Source of the DNA: Bradysia coprophila
Lineage: Eukaryota; Arthropoda; Insecta; Diptera; Sciaridae
Assembly (NCBI RefSeq): GCF_014529535.1
Contig: NW_023503493.1
Coordinates: forward strand, 22,042,001-22,106,000
Direction: 5' to 3'
Length of the DNA: 64,000 nucleotides
Part shown: piece after piece, positions 10,243-24,432 of the stretch
Layout: the number at the start of each line of letters is the position of its first letter
How positions within the stretch are numbered: the first letter of the stretch is position 1
Notes under the pieces: generated by a model
Told to the model about the DNA's origin: nothing
What the model saw: the letters and a program-made list of their open reading frames with translations, nothing else
Databases searched by the model: none
Position numbers and translations under genes: made by a program

Positions 10243-13200
10243 ATGAAATGCAGCACTTCATTAACTAAAACAATTGCTGTGAAAATGTTACCGATTTTTT
10301 TTGGAATTTTACTTTTTTCTGCACTTTTTGAAAGTGGCTATGGTTTCGGTCAGTCTAGAATTTTCCAAGGAGAAACAGTTGATATAAATGATGCTCCTTG
10401 TATGGCTAGAGTTCGTATCAAAATAAATGCCACTGTTGAAGGCGCTTGTGGTGGAACAATTCTAAGTGATATGTTTATTCTTACGGCTGGACATTGTAAG
10501 TTACAATAACGGAAGATTTTTTTGTAACATATGTACCTTCGTGCACAGCTCTGCTTCTAGCATGAACATAAGAAATATTCGGAGGCTTATGCAATCAAAA
10601 TAGGCCTTCCATTTTCTCGTAACTATAGGAGTCATGATTTCATGGTGTGAATAAAAACACACATGCAATCGTGCAGTCATAAAATTTGGAAAATTTGGAG
10701 GTTTTTTGATGTTGGAATAATGTGTTGTCGTGCTAGAAGCAGTGCTATGCTTCGTGATTTTTTTTAATTACAAAAACTGTCATTGCCAAAAACAAAAATT
10801 AAATTACAAATACACTGTGCCTATGTGTATACTATACTTATCGTATTATTCCATCGTGAATGCAGGTGTTACAGTAGAAACTAATATGAATAAACCGAAT
10901 CCTCCACTGCATGACCCGAGTAATTTTACAATTCTTGTTGGAACTAACGATCTGGACGACGAGGAATCCGGACAAGTAATTGAAGTATCAAAAGTACACT
11001 TCAAAGAATTTAGCCAGAAGAACGACATAGCAATATTGCAACTATCCGAAAAAATTATGTTGGACGGAGTTACAAAAGACCCGGTCTCTCTTCCAGAAAG
11101 TTCAAGTTACAAACCCGAAAATCGAACGAAGTGTTTCGTCGACGGCTGGGGAAAAAATCCGCAAAAATCACATAAATTACTTAGAGGCAAAGTCTACACA
11201 ATTTCTGAAGAGGAATGTAATACTGGCGCTGATGTCGGTCGCGATAGATCGCATCAAATTTGTACCTTAGGCGCCAATGGAGCAGGGCCATGTACGGTGA
11301 GTATTCCAGAGTCTTATAAGTGTTATCGCGATGCGATTTTAATTATGCTAGAAACAAAAGACTTTCTATTGGCGCAAAGAAAATTTATGAAATTAAATTC
11401 AAATTGATGTTAACCGGGCATGGAAATGTTTTCTTCCAGGTCTCCAAGTCAAAGTTTCGCATAAACCAAAAACCTAACATTTTCTTCCCGGTAATACATT
11501 TACCGGTGGATTTGTTCAGTGAAGGCTAGATTTTCCAAAAAAAAACTGCCATGACCCGATGTTAACAAACCACGACAGAGTAAAGTTAACCAGGCAGGAG
11601 CGCTTGTTTGACTAGGGACCTGAATAATATAGTAGCCCTATATTTTTGCGAATAAAATTTTTCAATTTATGTCAGTGTTCATTTGAGTTCATTTTCATCC
11701 AGTGTATTAGGTTCTTTATTTGACGTTTCGAAAATGAACCGCTCTTGCCTGGTTTATTTTACTCTGCCGTGTAACAAACTCAAGATTAAAAACAATTTAC
11801 CCGAGAATGACTACCGCAGAGGGGAGGGAACACTCTACAACTACAATTTTAGTCCCTAATAATGCAAATATTCTAATTCTCAACAGTCTACCAAAAAAAT
11901 GTTTTATTGCCTGCCCCATGTGAAAATTGACTATTACACGGCTGTTTACCCCCTGCGAAAGTGATCCATTACACTAGGAATATTTGGGGTTTATTTCAAG
12001 TTGACAGTTCTTTTAAGTAAAATTTGCCTTGCTTTCATTTTATCTTTTTTTTATCTTTTTTGATGAATGAATCGATCGATCGAAAAAGAATGTAAGAAAT
12101 ATCGCTAAAATAACATTTTTTTGATAAAAATATTGATCGATGAACACAGTTATTTCAGAAAAACTTGTTACGCAAGTAATCTGGTTACAACATACTTTTA
12201 GAACAACACAGAATTGTCGGCCATATTTATTGTAACAATAATTTTACTATGCTGGTGCATGTAATAAGGCTATTACATGTATAGGCAATAACCTTTACAT
12301 CACTCGCATAGTAAAACGCCGTACTACACACGGAAAATAAAGTGATATCTCGTATCACGATGAGTAAATGTACCTCGGGCTAAAGCCCTCGGTTACTTTT
12401 ACTCATCTGGATACGAGATATCACTTTACTTCCCTTGCATAGTAATGTACTATTGATGTTCCGAAGTAACACTTTATGGCCACACATTTCGTTGTATTTT
12501 CCACTTGTAACACTAATTGCTTTTGCTTATAGTACAAACACTACACCTTGCTGCACATTTTTTTGAAAACATTAAAAAGGACTAACAAAATAATTGCACA
12601 AACAATGCGTCTTCATCGATACTAACTGCGAAAAACTATTCAATGTCAACATGTCGCCAACGCAATTGTAACTACTGTTGCGACAATACTAATGTAACAT
12701 GAGTGCTGTTTTCGGGATCAATTTTTTAGGGGACGTGTAGCGTGTGAGCCGATTTCGTCAGTACACTAGATTTGTTTGTAAACGTTTTATCGGAAGAACA
12801 GATTTATTTTTGTTTTGTTGGTGTTGGTTTATTGAGATACTGAATTTATGTAGAATTTCTGCAGAACAGCCGTGTAATAGTCAATTTTCGCATGAGCAGG
12901 CAATAAACCAGAATATGTTGGATGCTGCGACGTAATTCATTGCTCTCGGACACAATTTTGTAGAACTCGCAAACTCACTCGTGTTTTCGAGCAACAAGCT
13001 TCGGTAACTATTTTCTCGACAAGTGTAATTGCATACCTCGCCTTCGGCTCGGATATGCAAACTCTACACTTGCCTCTAAAACAGTTACCGAAGCTTGTTG
13101 CTCAAAAACTTACTCGTGAGTTTGCTCGTATCACAAAATTGTGTCCTTGTGTAATGAATTACTTTCGCAGCATCCAACGTAATCTACTATTATTTTATCT

Positions 13201-13878
13201 GTCTGTCTGTATCGTCTGTGTGTAAGCATACTCTACCGAATAGTTCTGGGTAAATATTTTATGACCGTTGCCTACACTTGAAATATTGTTTAGGTACAAT
13301 ATTTTCGTTCTATCTGAAATATTTCCGGTATCTTTCGTAAAGCGGTAAATGTTTTCAAAAAACACTACGCACAGCCTGGTACGGGTTAATTAAAAAAAGT
13401 TTCTGAGACAAAATTTCTAGCACAGAAAACTTCGCAGATTCACTGACATGTATTACGGTTAAATGTTGAAATTACATCGGTTACCTAATTCTTTATCATC
13501 TACCATTTTCAACCTTTAACACAGGGCGACTCAGGTGGTCCGCTTATACGAGCTTCCGATGCCACTCAAATTGGATTAGTATCATTTGTGCCGGTTAATT
13601 GTGCGAGCCCCGGTAAAACAGTTTCAACATTCACAGCTATTGCTCCTAATTTAGAATGGATCCACAGTATAATGGAGATGGATGTCTCAGACACATCGGA
13701 CGCTGCCGCTTCATGTGATTCAATGGATGACTGTGATTCAATGGAAGACCCTGATCCGATGGAAGACTGTGATTCGATGGATGACTGTGATTCAATGGAA
13801 GACCCTGATCTGATGGAAGACTGTGATTCAATGGACGACCGTGATGCAATGGATGACGACGATACTATTCCACTATAA
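10243..13878 (+). CDS. Secreted S1-family serine protease with an acidic hexapeptide-repeat tail
   Basis: Three exons (10243-10495, 10866-11296, 13525-13878) join in phase to give 345 residues. A signal peptide follows either Met1 or Met15 (hydrophobic LPIFFGILLFSALF). The mature start is expected after Arg in SRIFQGE, an atypical version of the usual IVGG. The catalytic triad is intact: LTAGHC (split by intron 1), NDIAIL and GDSGGPL (first codons of exon 3). The position six before the catalytic Ser is Gly, and VSFVP replaces the usual SWG, which argues against trypsin specificity and suggests elastase- or chymotrypsin-like cleavage. After the expected final helix (WIHSIME) there is an extra tail of ~60 residues, mostly eight copies of DSM(D/E)D(C/P). 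Intron 2 is 2.2 kb and full of transposons. AATAAA at 13953-13958. The physiological substrate is unknown. Confidence 0.9.
11571..11771. mobile_element. hAT-like MITE (family 1, copy 2) in protease intron 2
   Basis: 201-bp uninterrupted copy of the element at 8086-8481, with the same inverted termini (CACGACAGAGTAAAG... / ...TACTCTGCCGTG). It is flanked by a perfect 8-bp duplication TAACAAAC at 11563-11570 and 11772-11779. It retains the empty site (GTGTATTAG) into which family 2 inserted in copy 1. Confidence 0.95.
11907..12903. mobile_element. ~1-kb inverted-repeat element in protease intron 2
   Basis: Terminal inverted repeats of ~40 bp with few mismatches (TTGCCTGC...GACTATTACACGGCTG at the left, the inverse at 12865-12903). 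TA lies at both outer edges, suggesting TA target-site use (mariner-like), though the target duplication is not certain. The interior has no transposase frame. It holds two further palindromes: 12241-12316 (TTTTACTATGC / GCATAGTAAAA) and 12336-12431, whose arms contain AGTGATATCTCGTATC. Confidence 0.8.
12917..13178. repeat. Long fold-back (262 bp) in protease intron 2
   Basis: Inverted arms of ~120 bp from GTTGGATGCTGCGACGTAAT at 12917 to its inverse ending CGCAGCATCCAAC at 13178, with scattered mismatches. The centre at 13036-13052 is CCTCGCCTTCGGCTCGG, a box also found in the fold-back at 14.2 kb and near 9.2 kb. No coding capacity. Probably a fold-back transposable element. Confidence 0.85.
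13717..13860 (+). repeat. Coding 18-bp minisatellite in the protease tail
   Basis: Eight consecutive 18-bp units encode DSMDDC, DSMEDP, DPMEDC, DSMDDC, DSMEDP, DLMEDC, DSMDDR and DAMDDD. A higher-order 54-bp period (three hexapeptides) is visible in the first six units. All units stay in frame and the stop follows 15 bases later. Confidence 0.95.
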
Positions 13879-14146
13879 CATGATTCAATAGAGTAATCTC
13901 GATTTTTCGTTAGATTGTTCGAAGTTTATTAAAAATTGGTAAAATTGGTTGAAATAAATTTGTGTAATACGATTTCGTTCCGAAAATTGCATTTTTTTGT
14001 TAAGAAAACCAGAACAGTGACGAACGCAGCACACACCATCTAATTCCTTACTCATTTTGATTCGTTTTAAGGAATACCGAAATCTATTTTTCATGTCCAG
14101 GACCCGAAAGGTGCGACTTCGTCGCACTTTTTCTAAGTCCAATATG

Positions 14147-14280
14147 AAAAATACTATTCGTACCACGGACTAAAAGTCTTTTTTAGCATATTCGATTCCA
14201 GACCTCGCCTTCGGCTCTGTCTGGAAACTTCTCACACACTAAAAAAGACTTTTAGTCCTAGGTATGAAATGTACTATTTT
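14147..14280. repeat. Fold-back with CTCGCCTTCGGCTC centre
   Basis: Inverted arms sharing GGACTAAAAGTCTTTTTTAG and its inverse, with outer AAATACTATT / AGTACTATTTT. The centre is CCTCGCCTTCGGCTC at 14203-14217. A separate small perfect hairpin GTGCGAC-tt-GTCGCAC type lies just upstream at 14111-14127. Confidence 0.8.
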
Positions 14281-14374
14281 CTTCAATTTTCTTGCATAAA
14301 GTAGTTGAAAATAAAGAGATGCCTATCAATTGGTTTGGAGAAAGAAAAATCTAAAATCTATGGGTATGTAATGG

Positions 14375-14640
14375 TCTAATGTCAAAATTTGGAGCGGAGG
14401 AAATAGTGATTTTATTTGGGGTCATTCATAAATGACGTCCACTACTTTTGGTCAGTTTTAGACCCCCCCCCCTCCCCCCTCGTCACGCAAAAGTGGTCAA
14501 ATTTAAACCGATATAAACAAACTCACCTTTCAATGAAAATCATTGACGGTGATTTTTTTTTACAATGAAATCGCTATTGACTTTGGTTTGTATGGACATA
14601 CCATACCTGGTTTGTACTTTCATTTGTAGCTCTGACGTTA
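14375..14640. repeat. Dispersed repeat, copy 1 of a pair
   Basis: Shares blocks with 16565-16885: GGAGCGGAG..AATAGTGATTT at the left and ACCATACCTGGTTTGTAC at the right, in the same order. It includes an extra segment with GGGTCATTCATAAATGACGT and a C-run absent from the other copy. Element class not determined. Confidence 0.6.
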
Positions 14641-16357
14641 AGCAACACCCAAAATGCACATGCGGCACCTATGTAGATATGTTATAAATTGACGGGGTCA
14701 TCAGGTCATCTCCATAGCTAGGCCAGATTACCAGATTTACATTGTATCTGTACGAAGCTTAAAGTTGAATGGATTACCTCCCTTTTTCGACAGCATGACG
14801 TTTACTCAAATCGAAAGTTTCAGTACTAGAACAACACCAGAGTACGCCATTTTCCATATTCGACAGACAAATTCATTAAAAAAAAGTTTATGTGCATCCA
14901 GTTTAGAGTCGTAAAAATTAGAAAAAAAATTGAAAAAGGGACTATGCATTAGGGAATAATAAAATTGAAAGTGCGTGAGTGTTACAAATAAGAATATCCT
15001 TTCAATCAAGCTTACCGTTTGAAAATTGCGTGACAAACAATTTCGATATTTTGCGTAAGAATTCTTTTGTTTTTTCTGCTCTCTTCTATTTTTAATTAAC
15101 GATCAGGTAAATACTGTCGGATTGCACATCACATACGTCTTACCTAACACAGAATAAACAATAGACACCGAATTAATGTTACTAAAATGTGGTTAAATAA
15201 AGTGAAACTTTCAAGTGCGTTTTTATTTTTGATTTGTCATTGATTTTGTTGATTCACTCAGAGCGTTTGGGACGTGAAAAACATCATCCATTCCCTATAC
15301 CTCCAATATTGATTTTATTCAAATCAATTTGTGAATTTGTTCTGTTTGCCATTTACTATCCGTCATGATCAATATAGCACCAATTTATTCGGATATAATA
15401 TCCATCACCACCACTCCCTACAACAGAGTAGTGTTCACCTGGTAAATATAACCGATGTGTCTCACACATATTGTATTTATAGTTCCCCTAAAAATGCTAT
15501 CTATTATGGCTTCAGCAGGTGTTTCAGTTGAGTTTGGTTCTCAAGTGAAATTGGTTTGAAATTTGACCGTCTTCTAATTTTCCACTTTTATTTTCTTCAA
15601 TAATTACAATAACATTACGACGCTCTCGAAAAATAAACATCGAAAATTAATGGGATACTTCCTGCATTTCTTTATTATTGTGTATTGCCGTGACACAAAT
15701 CTCTAATATAATTATCCAATATTGATGCATAGGTCACTGAAAACGTTATGACTAACATTTTCGTTTCATTTTCTTGAAAATAAATAAATTTTCATTAGAC
15801 AGATTCGAATATGTCACTGCAGAATTAGTGCGACAAGTGACTACAATACATGTCATAAAATGTATAGATAAGGATACCGGATAAGATTACTAATTTCTAT
15901 TAAAAACAACTGCTCTGACTGGCGTAGAAACGTGATGTCAAATACAGTTTGAATTACGCTGATGATAAAATGGAGCTTATTTGCGTGATTGAAAACAATC
16001 TCTCTGCAAGTTTGCCAATTTAAAAAAATGTTTTTTGTTGGAATTCTGTAACCTTTCTTATTCTACTTAGTTTATTAGAAAACGATTTCAATTAACAAGG
16101 TCCTTAATTAAGCCAGTAGTATGGCTTTACCTTGTTAAACAAATAATGGCAACTACATTTCCTTTGATAAATTCCAGCAAATACAACCGACTCTAATCAA
16201 ATTAAATCGTGAAGAGAATGGGGGAGAGAAGGACTTACGTTTTTCACAAATCTATTAGAACTGACTTACTGAATCTAACGTCATCTAAAGCAGACAAATG
16301 ATGTGAAAGATTTTATTTCTGTTTGTCGCAAAGTACTTAGATCTAATCAAGTAATAG

Positions 16358-16526
16358 ATTCGATCAAAGCACCTACCATATCAGTAGAGTAAAGCTTATG
16401 TCAAAAGGAATATAATGGTACGACCTTGACACAGTGTATGAAACATTGCATGATACACTGCCGCAATTTATTGCTCTCTTTGACGTAAGCAACATTCTAC
16501 TGCTACTACTAGGTGCTTTGATTCGA
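16358..16526. repeat. Fold-back element
   Basis: Arms TTCGATCAAAGCACCTA and the inverse TAGGTGCTTTGATTCGA close the element; inner arms continue with GTAGAGTAAAGCTTATGTCAAA against TTTGACGTAAGCAACATTCTAC. About 170 bp, non-coding. Confidence 0.8.
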
Positions 16527-16564
16527 TAACTGTCGGACCTAATGATATTTTAGCCAATAAACGT

Positions 16565-16885
16565 CAACACAAGGTATGGCCGAATGTCAAACTTTGTATG
16601 GAGCGGAGAACATAGTGATTTCATATAAACAAAATCATCTCTCATGAGAGGTGAGTTTGTTCAATGAAAGTCTAGAACAGGTATGGTCGATCGGCGAATT
16701 CGTCTTAAACGCACTCACATTTTATGTCAAAAAAATATGAAAATGAGTGTGTTTAAGTACGAAAATCAAATTTTTATGTCCTCCGGGCGGACAATAGACC
16801 ATAACTGTTTTACACTTTCATTGAGTTTGTTTATATCGCCATGTCCTCCGGTTTGTATGAACAGACCATACCTGGTTTGTACATT
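16565..16885. repeat. Dispersed repeat, copy 2 of a pair, with inverted ends
   Basis: Related to 14375-14640 (GGAGCGGAGAACATAGTGATTT and GACCATACCTGGTTTGTAC). Internal inverted matches (CAGGTATGGTC near 16679 against GACCATACCTG near 16864). Non-coding; class unknown. Confidence 0.6.
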
Positions 16886-17115
16886 CATTGATTCTAGCCG
16901 CTTATGAAAGTCTACTTTGGATGACTTTCACGAGAAGCTTTATGTGTTAATAACAATGTCTCTTCAACAATAACAATTAAGTTTGACCGATTCCTAATAT
17001 TATTTATTTTTCCTTGCAGTAGCGCTACAAAACACTCTGGTTGATACTCTCAGTAAATAGCACATTGCGAGTCATGCGCCTTTTTAGATTAACTAAGTAA
17101 AGACGAGTTTTAAAT

Positions 17116-20462
<3,347 letters not shown>

Positions 20463-20682
20463 ATTGTGGTATACGAGTCAAACAAGTTGTCGGTATTTTG
20501 AAAGATGGAATTTGTGTTGTGATATCGATTTTATTTTTTCTACTGTGTTTTATGGATAAATGTCAGCCAATGAGTGTGAGAGCGGTTTTAAAAGATTTTT
20601 TGTTTTTGTTCTAAATTTGTCTCGGTAAAAAGAGTTTTGTTTAATAATGAAATTACACTCGCAAATGTTGCATGTGTATGTT

Positions 20683-20688
20683 AATAAA
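20683..20688 (+). terminator. Poly(A) signal AATAAA of the HECT ligase gene
   Basis: Canonical hexamer about 220 bp after the stop codon at 20460-20462, the first such hexamer on the plus strand after the gene. Confidence 0.6.
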
Positions 20689-20736
20689 AGCTTACAAACA
20701 CAGCCCGAGATTGTCGGTGTTACAGTGTGCAGTTTA

Positions 20737-20878
20737 TTAACCTTATAGAAACAGTCATCTGCTATCGACAACTACAAGAAAGAGATTTTTATCAAACACT
20801 AGAAAATATACTCGACCCAATTGCAGTAGCAGATAAAATGACTTTATTGTGATACACTTGACGTTTCTACAGGGTTAA
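20737..20878. repeat. Fold-back element
   Basis: Outer arms TTAACCTTATAGAAAC and GTTTCTACAGGGTTAA; inner arms AGTCATCTGCTAT and AGTAGCAGATAAAATGACT pair as well. About 140 bp, non-coding. Confidence 0.75.
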
Positions 20879-23800
20879 TCAACACTCAGCGGTTATGTGT
20901 TAGCACAACTTCCCTCACAAATTTTTTTGATTAGACTGCAGTACTTCCATAACGCAAAAATGTTAGCCACACAGCTCGTTTTTACATTTATATAAAATAC
21001 ACCGGCGCTGCCGCAGTTTTGTATGAAAAAAAATGAGCTGGTGGACAATAAACATTTTCCACTCATGGAATCACTCTACTGCCGCTAGTGAATTTTCGAT
21101 AGGTTTGGTCCTACGAGCACTTTTCGAAAAACGTGTATCCTTAGGAATGCCCAGTCATTTAGATCCAGAGTGTCAGGAGTTTAAATTTTTATTAGAAAAA
21201 TTCAATGTTTTTAGAGATACTCCAAGTCTGTGCTTTACATTACATGGCCAAACAATTCAATTTTTCACCTGAACAAGGATAAAATGGGTTGTATTTTGTC
21301 GCCCTCACGCACCTTAGCTTAATTTTACATTAAAATTGAATGAAATGAGAGTTAAGTTCCGATAGTATCCTCATTTGTCCATTTTTTCGGGCTCGAGTGA
21401 TTTTAATGCAAACGAGTAAAAGTAATTTTGAACTAAACATCGTTAAAATGATATGATGCATGGCTTACCTTTCAGTAACGGCTACTCATCTGTTATTGAC
21501 GCCGATGACAAAAGTAAGCGATGAGCTAAGTAAGAAATCATTTTTATAGCAAATTATATTTCTGTTTAAACAAATGAAGTAAAAGATTTTGCATCGAATG
21601 CTAGGCGATTACCTTTAACAGTAGGAAAGAAAGAGTTTGATTACGCTTAACAAAAAAGAGAGAGTTGTATCGTTAAAATCGCTCTTGCTTGCATTTGTAT
21701 AATATATTTTAGTCGTTGGGGACGAAAGACTAACTACTTCGGCAGTGGAATTGTTTAATCAGGAAACGATCGAAACACTTTCTCTTCCGAGTATGTTTGA
21801 TTATGAGACGACAGTTCTAATGTATCTAATATATTCTAGTTGAAAAGGGCTATGTAACGTACCACACAGGCATCAATTTATTTCAAGATCTATATCTTGT
21901 TCATTTTGTTTTACTTTTTATATGAAACGCGAAATGCATTAACGAAGGCCTAAACAATTGCATAGAGCGGCTATTGAATTTGAAATCGAATTGATCTTCG
22001 AATTTTTCCATAAAATGTTCTTAGAGAACTTTGTTCGTTATTTAAAAAAGTATTTGACTCATCGTACTCATCATTGCTGCTTAAAATTTATCCCCGGGTC
22101 TCATCAAACCAGTGACCTGAAGTATTCGCAACATCCACATTAGAATTACCAAATACAATTGAAAAACATTTTCTGTCCATTCACTCAATTCAAAACTAAG
22201 ACAATTTACGATCAGTTAAAAACAAGACCCAAACAAAAAATGATTTAAATAGAAAAACAGAATTTTTTTAAAGGTAAAATAGTGGAAACTAAATTATTTT
22301 GTTCAATTTATACGGGGATTTAATTTGTTGTTGATATGTTAAAATATTACATTCGTATTTTTAAAATGAAGAAAAGATAAAAAATATTTTTGTAAATTTG
22401 CGTTTCCTTTTAAATTTTTTGTCACCTTTAAGAGAAAATTATTTGATTAAAAAAAAACAACTGGAACCAGTAATCAGCGTACATGTAAATAATTACACAA
22501 CTTTTATGTTATTACATTTTATAAGTAATGGTGAGATTGTACATAATTTATAACAAAAGCAAAATAGTTTCATTTTGTTAGCCATCTGTGAAAGGAAGAT
22601 AACAAAAAGAAAATATTTAAAAATTATAAATTTGCAGAGATGATTATAACAGAGAAAGAAGAATTCAAAAAATATTTTATTGTTGTTTTAGGAAATTATT
22701 AAATAAAAAACTATTTAAAATAAAAAAAATCGAATCAAAACTATTACTTTCGACACATCGATCATTTTGTCGAGGAAAAATGGCTCCGTGTGCCTTAAAT
22801 TCTCTAGGATTTTTCTTTGTTCTACATGAAAAGTTGTGGAACCAATTTTTTTTCGGAAATGGAAAGTTGTATTTCAAGCCGGAAAAACGATTTAATCTGT
22901 TATCTCCGAAACTACAATACCTCCACCAAAAAGTGTACCGGAAAATTTATCAACATTTATCACAAATGAAGTGTCATTCCTAAGCTTCATTGAAGTACTT
23001 CTCGAGCCAGGCGGAGATGTTGCATGTTCAGGAGCCTGAGATATGGCCTGTGAAACATGTCCGAATAAGATCAATAGAAGATGCTTAGCTATAATTTGGG
23101 ATACTAGTTTCAGTGTTACACGCACAGACAATTTATGACTACTTCCCCTCTCCTTAATTTCTGTTCAAGGGTTGTCACAAATTTCATTTTTGGGATTGAT
23201 GATTCAATGAAATGTCGGTAATGATGTTTTGGAGATATTCGACTTTAAAAGTTATCATAAAACTGGCTTTTCCAGCTGGAAAAATTATTTTTCATTTCCG
23301 AAAAAAATTTGTTGCAACTTTTCAAAAGAAACATCTTGAAGAACTTTGAAGGTGCACAAGACAAGCGGATACCTAAAAGTAGATTTCGATGAAACTTTGT
23401 CGAAGCACCTCTGGCTCCAGGCACTCTGAAATAATGTACAACCAAAATGGGGATAAACTTACTGTCAATATAAAAATTCCAAAATAACTCTGACTCCTTG
23501 AACAAACGGTTGAACCCGATATCTATTGCTCTGCAATGAAAGATCAACATCAAAATCAAACCAGAAAAAACTTATTTAGCGTAAAAATACGTAACGATAT
23601 TTACATTTAAAAATGTTATAATGTGATTGTAGGTATAGGGAACATGTTTCGTTCGCACATTCATTGTACAAACAGTATAAAATTCGTTTTATAGATGGTT
23701 AACTTGTTATGCAAACAACAATGACTCAGGTTAACGTTTTAACGTATGATTTACTTCCATTTGTATAATTAAATTATTCTACCACAATTTGGAGTGAGAA

Positions 23801-24050
23801 AGGGAGATTGTGGCACCGAAAATTCTGCTGTAATAGGCAAATTACAGTCGAAGACACGATACATTCTGTATATGTGATCGAAATGCCGAATTGATTTTAA
23901 ACTTGATGTGAGCTATGAACCCTTAAAAAACAGCGAGTGTATCATATAATTGAATCTGCTACTTCTGTTGTTCAAAATATTTTATGATGTTTTACGTGTT
24001 ACGGCATGTTTCATTTTCATTTACATTGCCTAATCACGTAAAGCATTGTA

Positions 24051-24128
24051 CTTACGAGGTTCCAAGTTGTTATTTGACAACTGTAACACCCAACTTATCA
24101 AATACACAACTTGGAACCTCGGAAGTAA
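24051..24128. repeat. Short fold-back
   Basis: Arms CTTACGAGGTTCCAAGTTGT and ACAACTTGGAACCTCGGAAG with a ~35-base loop that itself holds a partial repeat of CAACTT. It sits ~300 bp upstream of the gustatory receptor start. Confidence 0.75.
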
Positions 24129-24432
24129 TATACTATTACGTAAGATCTTTTATGTAGGATCATCATTAATATAGATTATCAAGCACAACCAACTGCTTAT
24201 TTTCGTCTATGACATAAAACTGGTGATAACGTCCTCGAATTTAACTGTGCTATTGCTACCTCCTATGTTATAATGAATTCGTGATGAATAGGTGTTTTTG
24301 GTTAAATGCTTCTCGGATCATACTATGCCACATTGATAACAGAAAGCGTTTTTTTTATAAAATGGCGTTGTGAAGACCAATTGTTTAAAAACCAGGAAAG
24401 CTATCGAACAACATATTTGATTCTACGGTGAT

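Larger units (their letters stand above)
13879..17115. other. Intergenic, with fold-backs and dispersed repeats but no gene
   Basis: AT-rich DNA between the protease and the ubiquitin-ligase genes. It includes the fold-backs and repeat pair listed separately. A cytosine-rich run (14461-14477) lies in a repeat beginning GGTCATTCATAAATGACG. A possible 5' UTR splice acceptor for the downstream gene is TTTTTCCTTGCAG near 17007-17019. No convincing coding frame. Confidence 0.5.
20463..24432. other. Intergenic, ~4 kb without a recognised gene
   Basis: 3' UTR of the HECT ligase gene, then AT-rich DNA with two fold-backs (listed). A 79-codon frame at 21033-21272 is unrecognised. No RNA genes seen. 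Confidence 0.5.

Noticed and set aside
12866..12935. Coding frame across the right end of the 1-kb TIR element
   Set aside because: It crosses the inverted terminus and intron; no protein similarity.
13646..13849. Minus-strand frame antisense to the protease tail
   Set aside because: It is the mirror of the 18-bp coding minisatellite.
21033..21272. 79-codon plus-strand frame (starts MSWWTINIF) as a small gene
   Set aside because: No recognisable domain, splice context or poly(A) support; length is within chance for 64 kb of AT-rich DNA.
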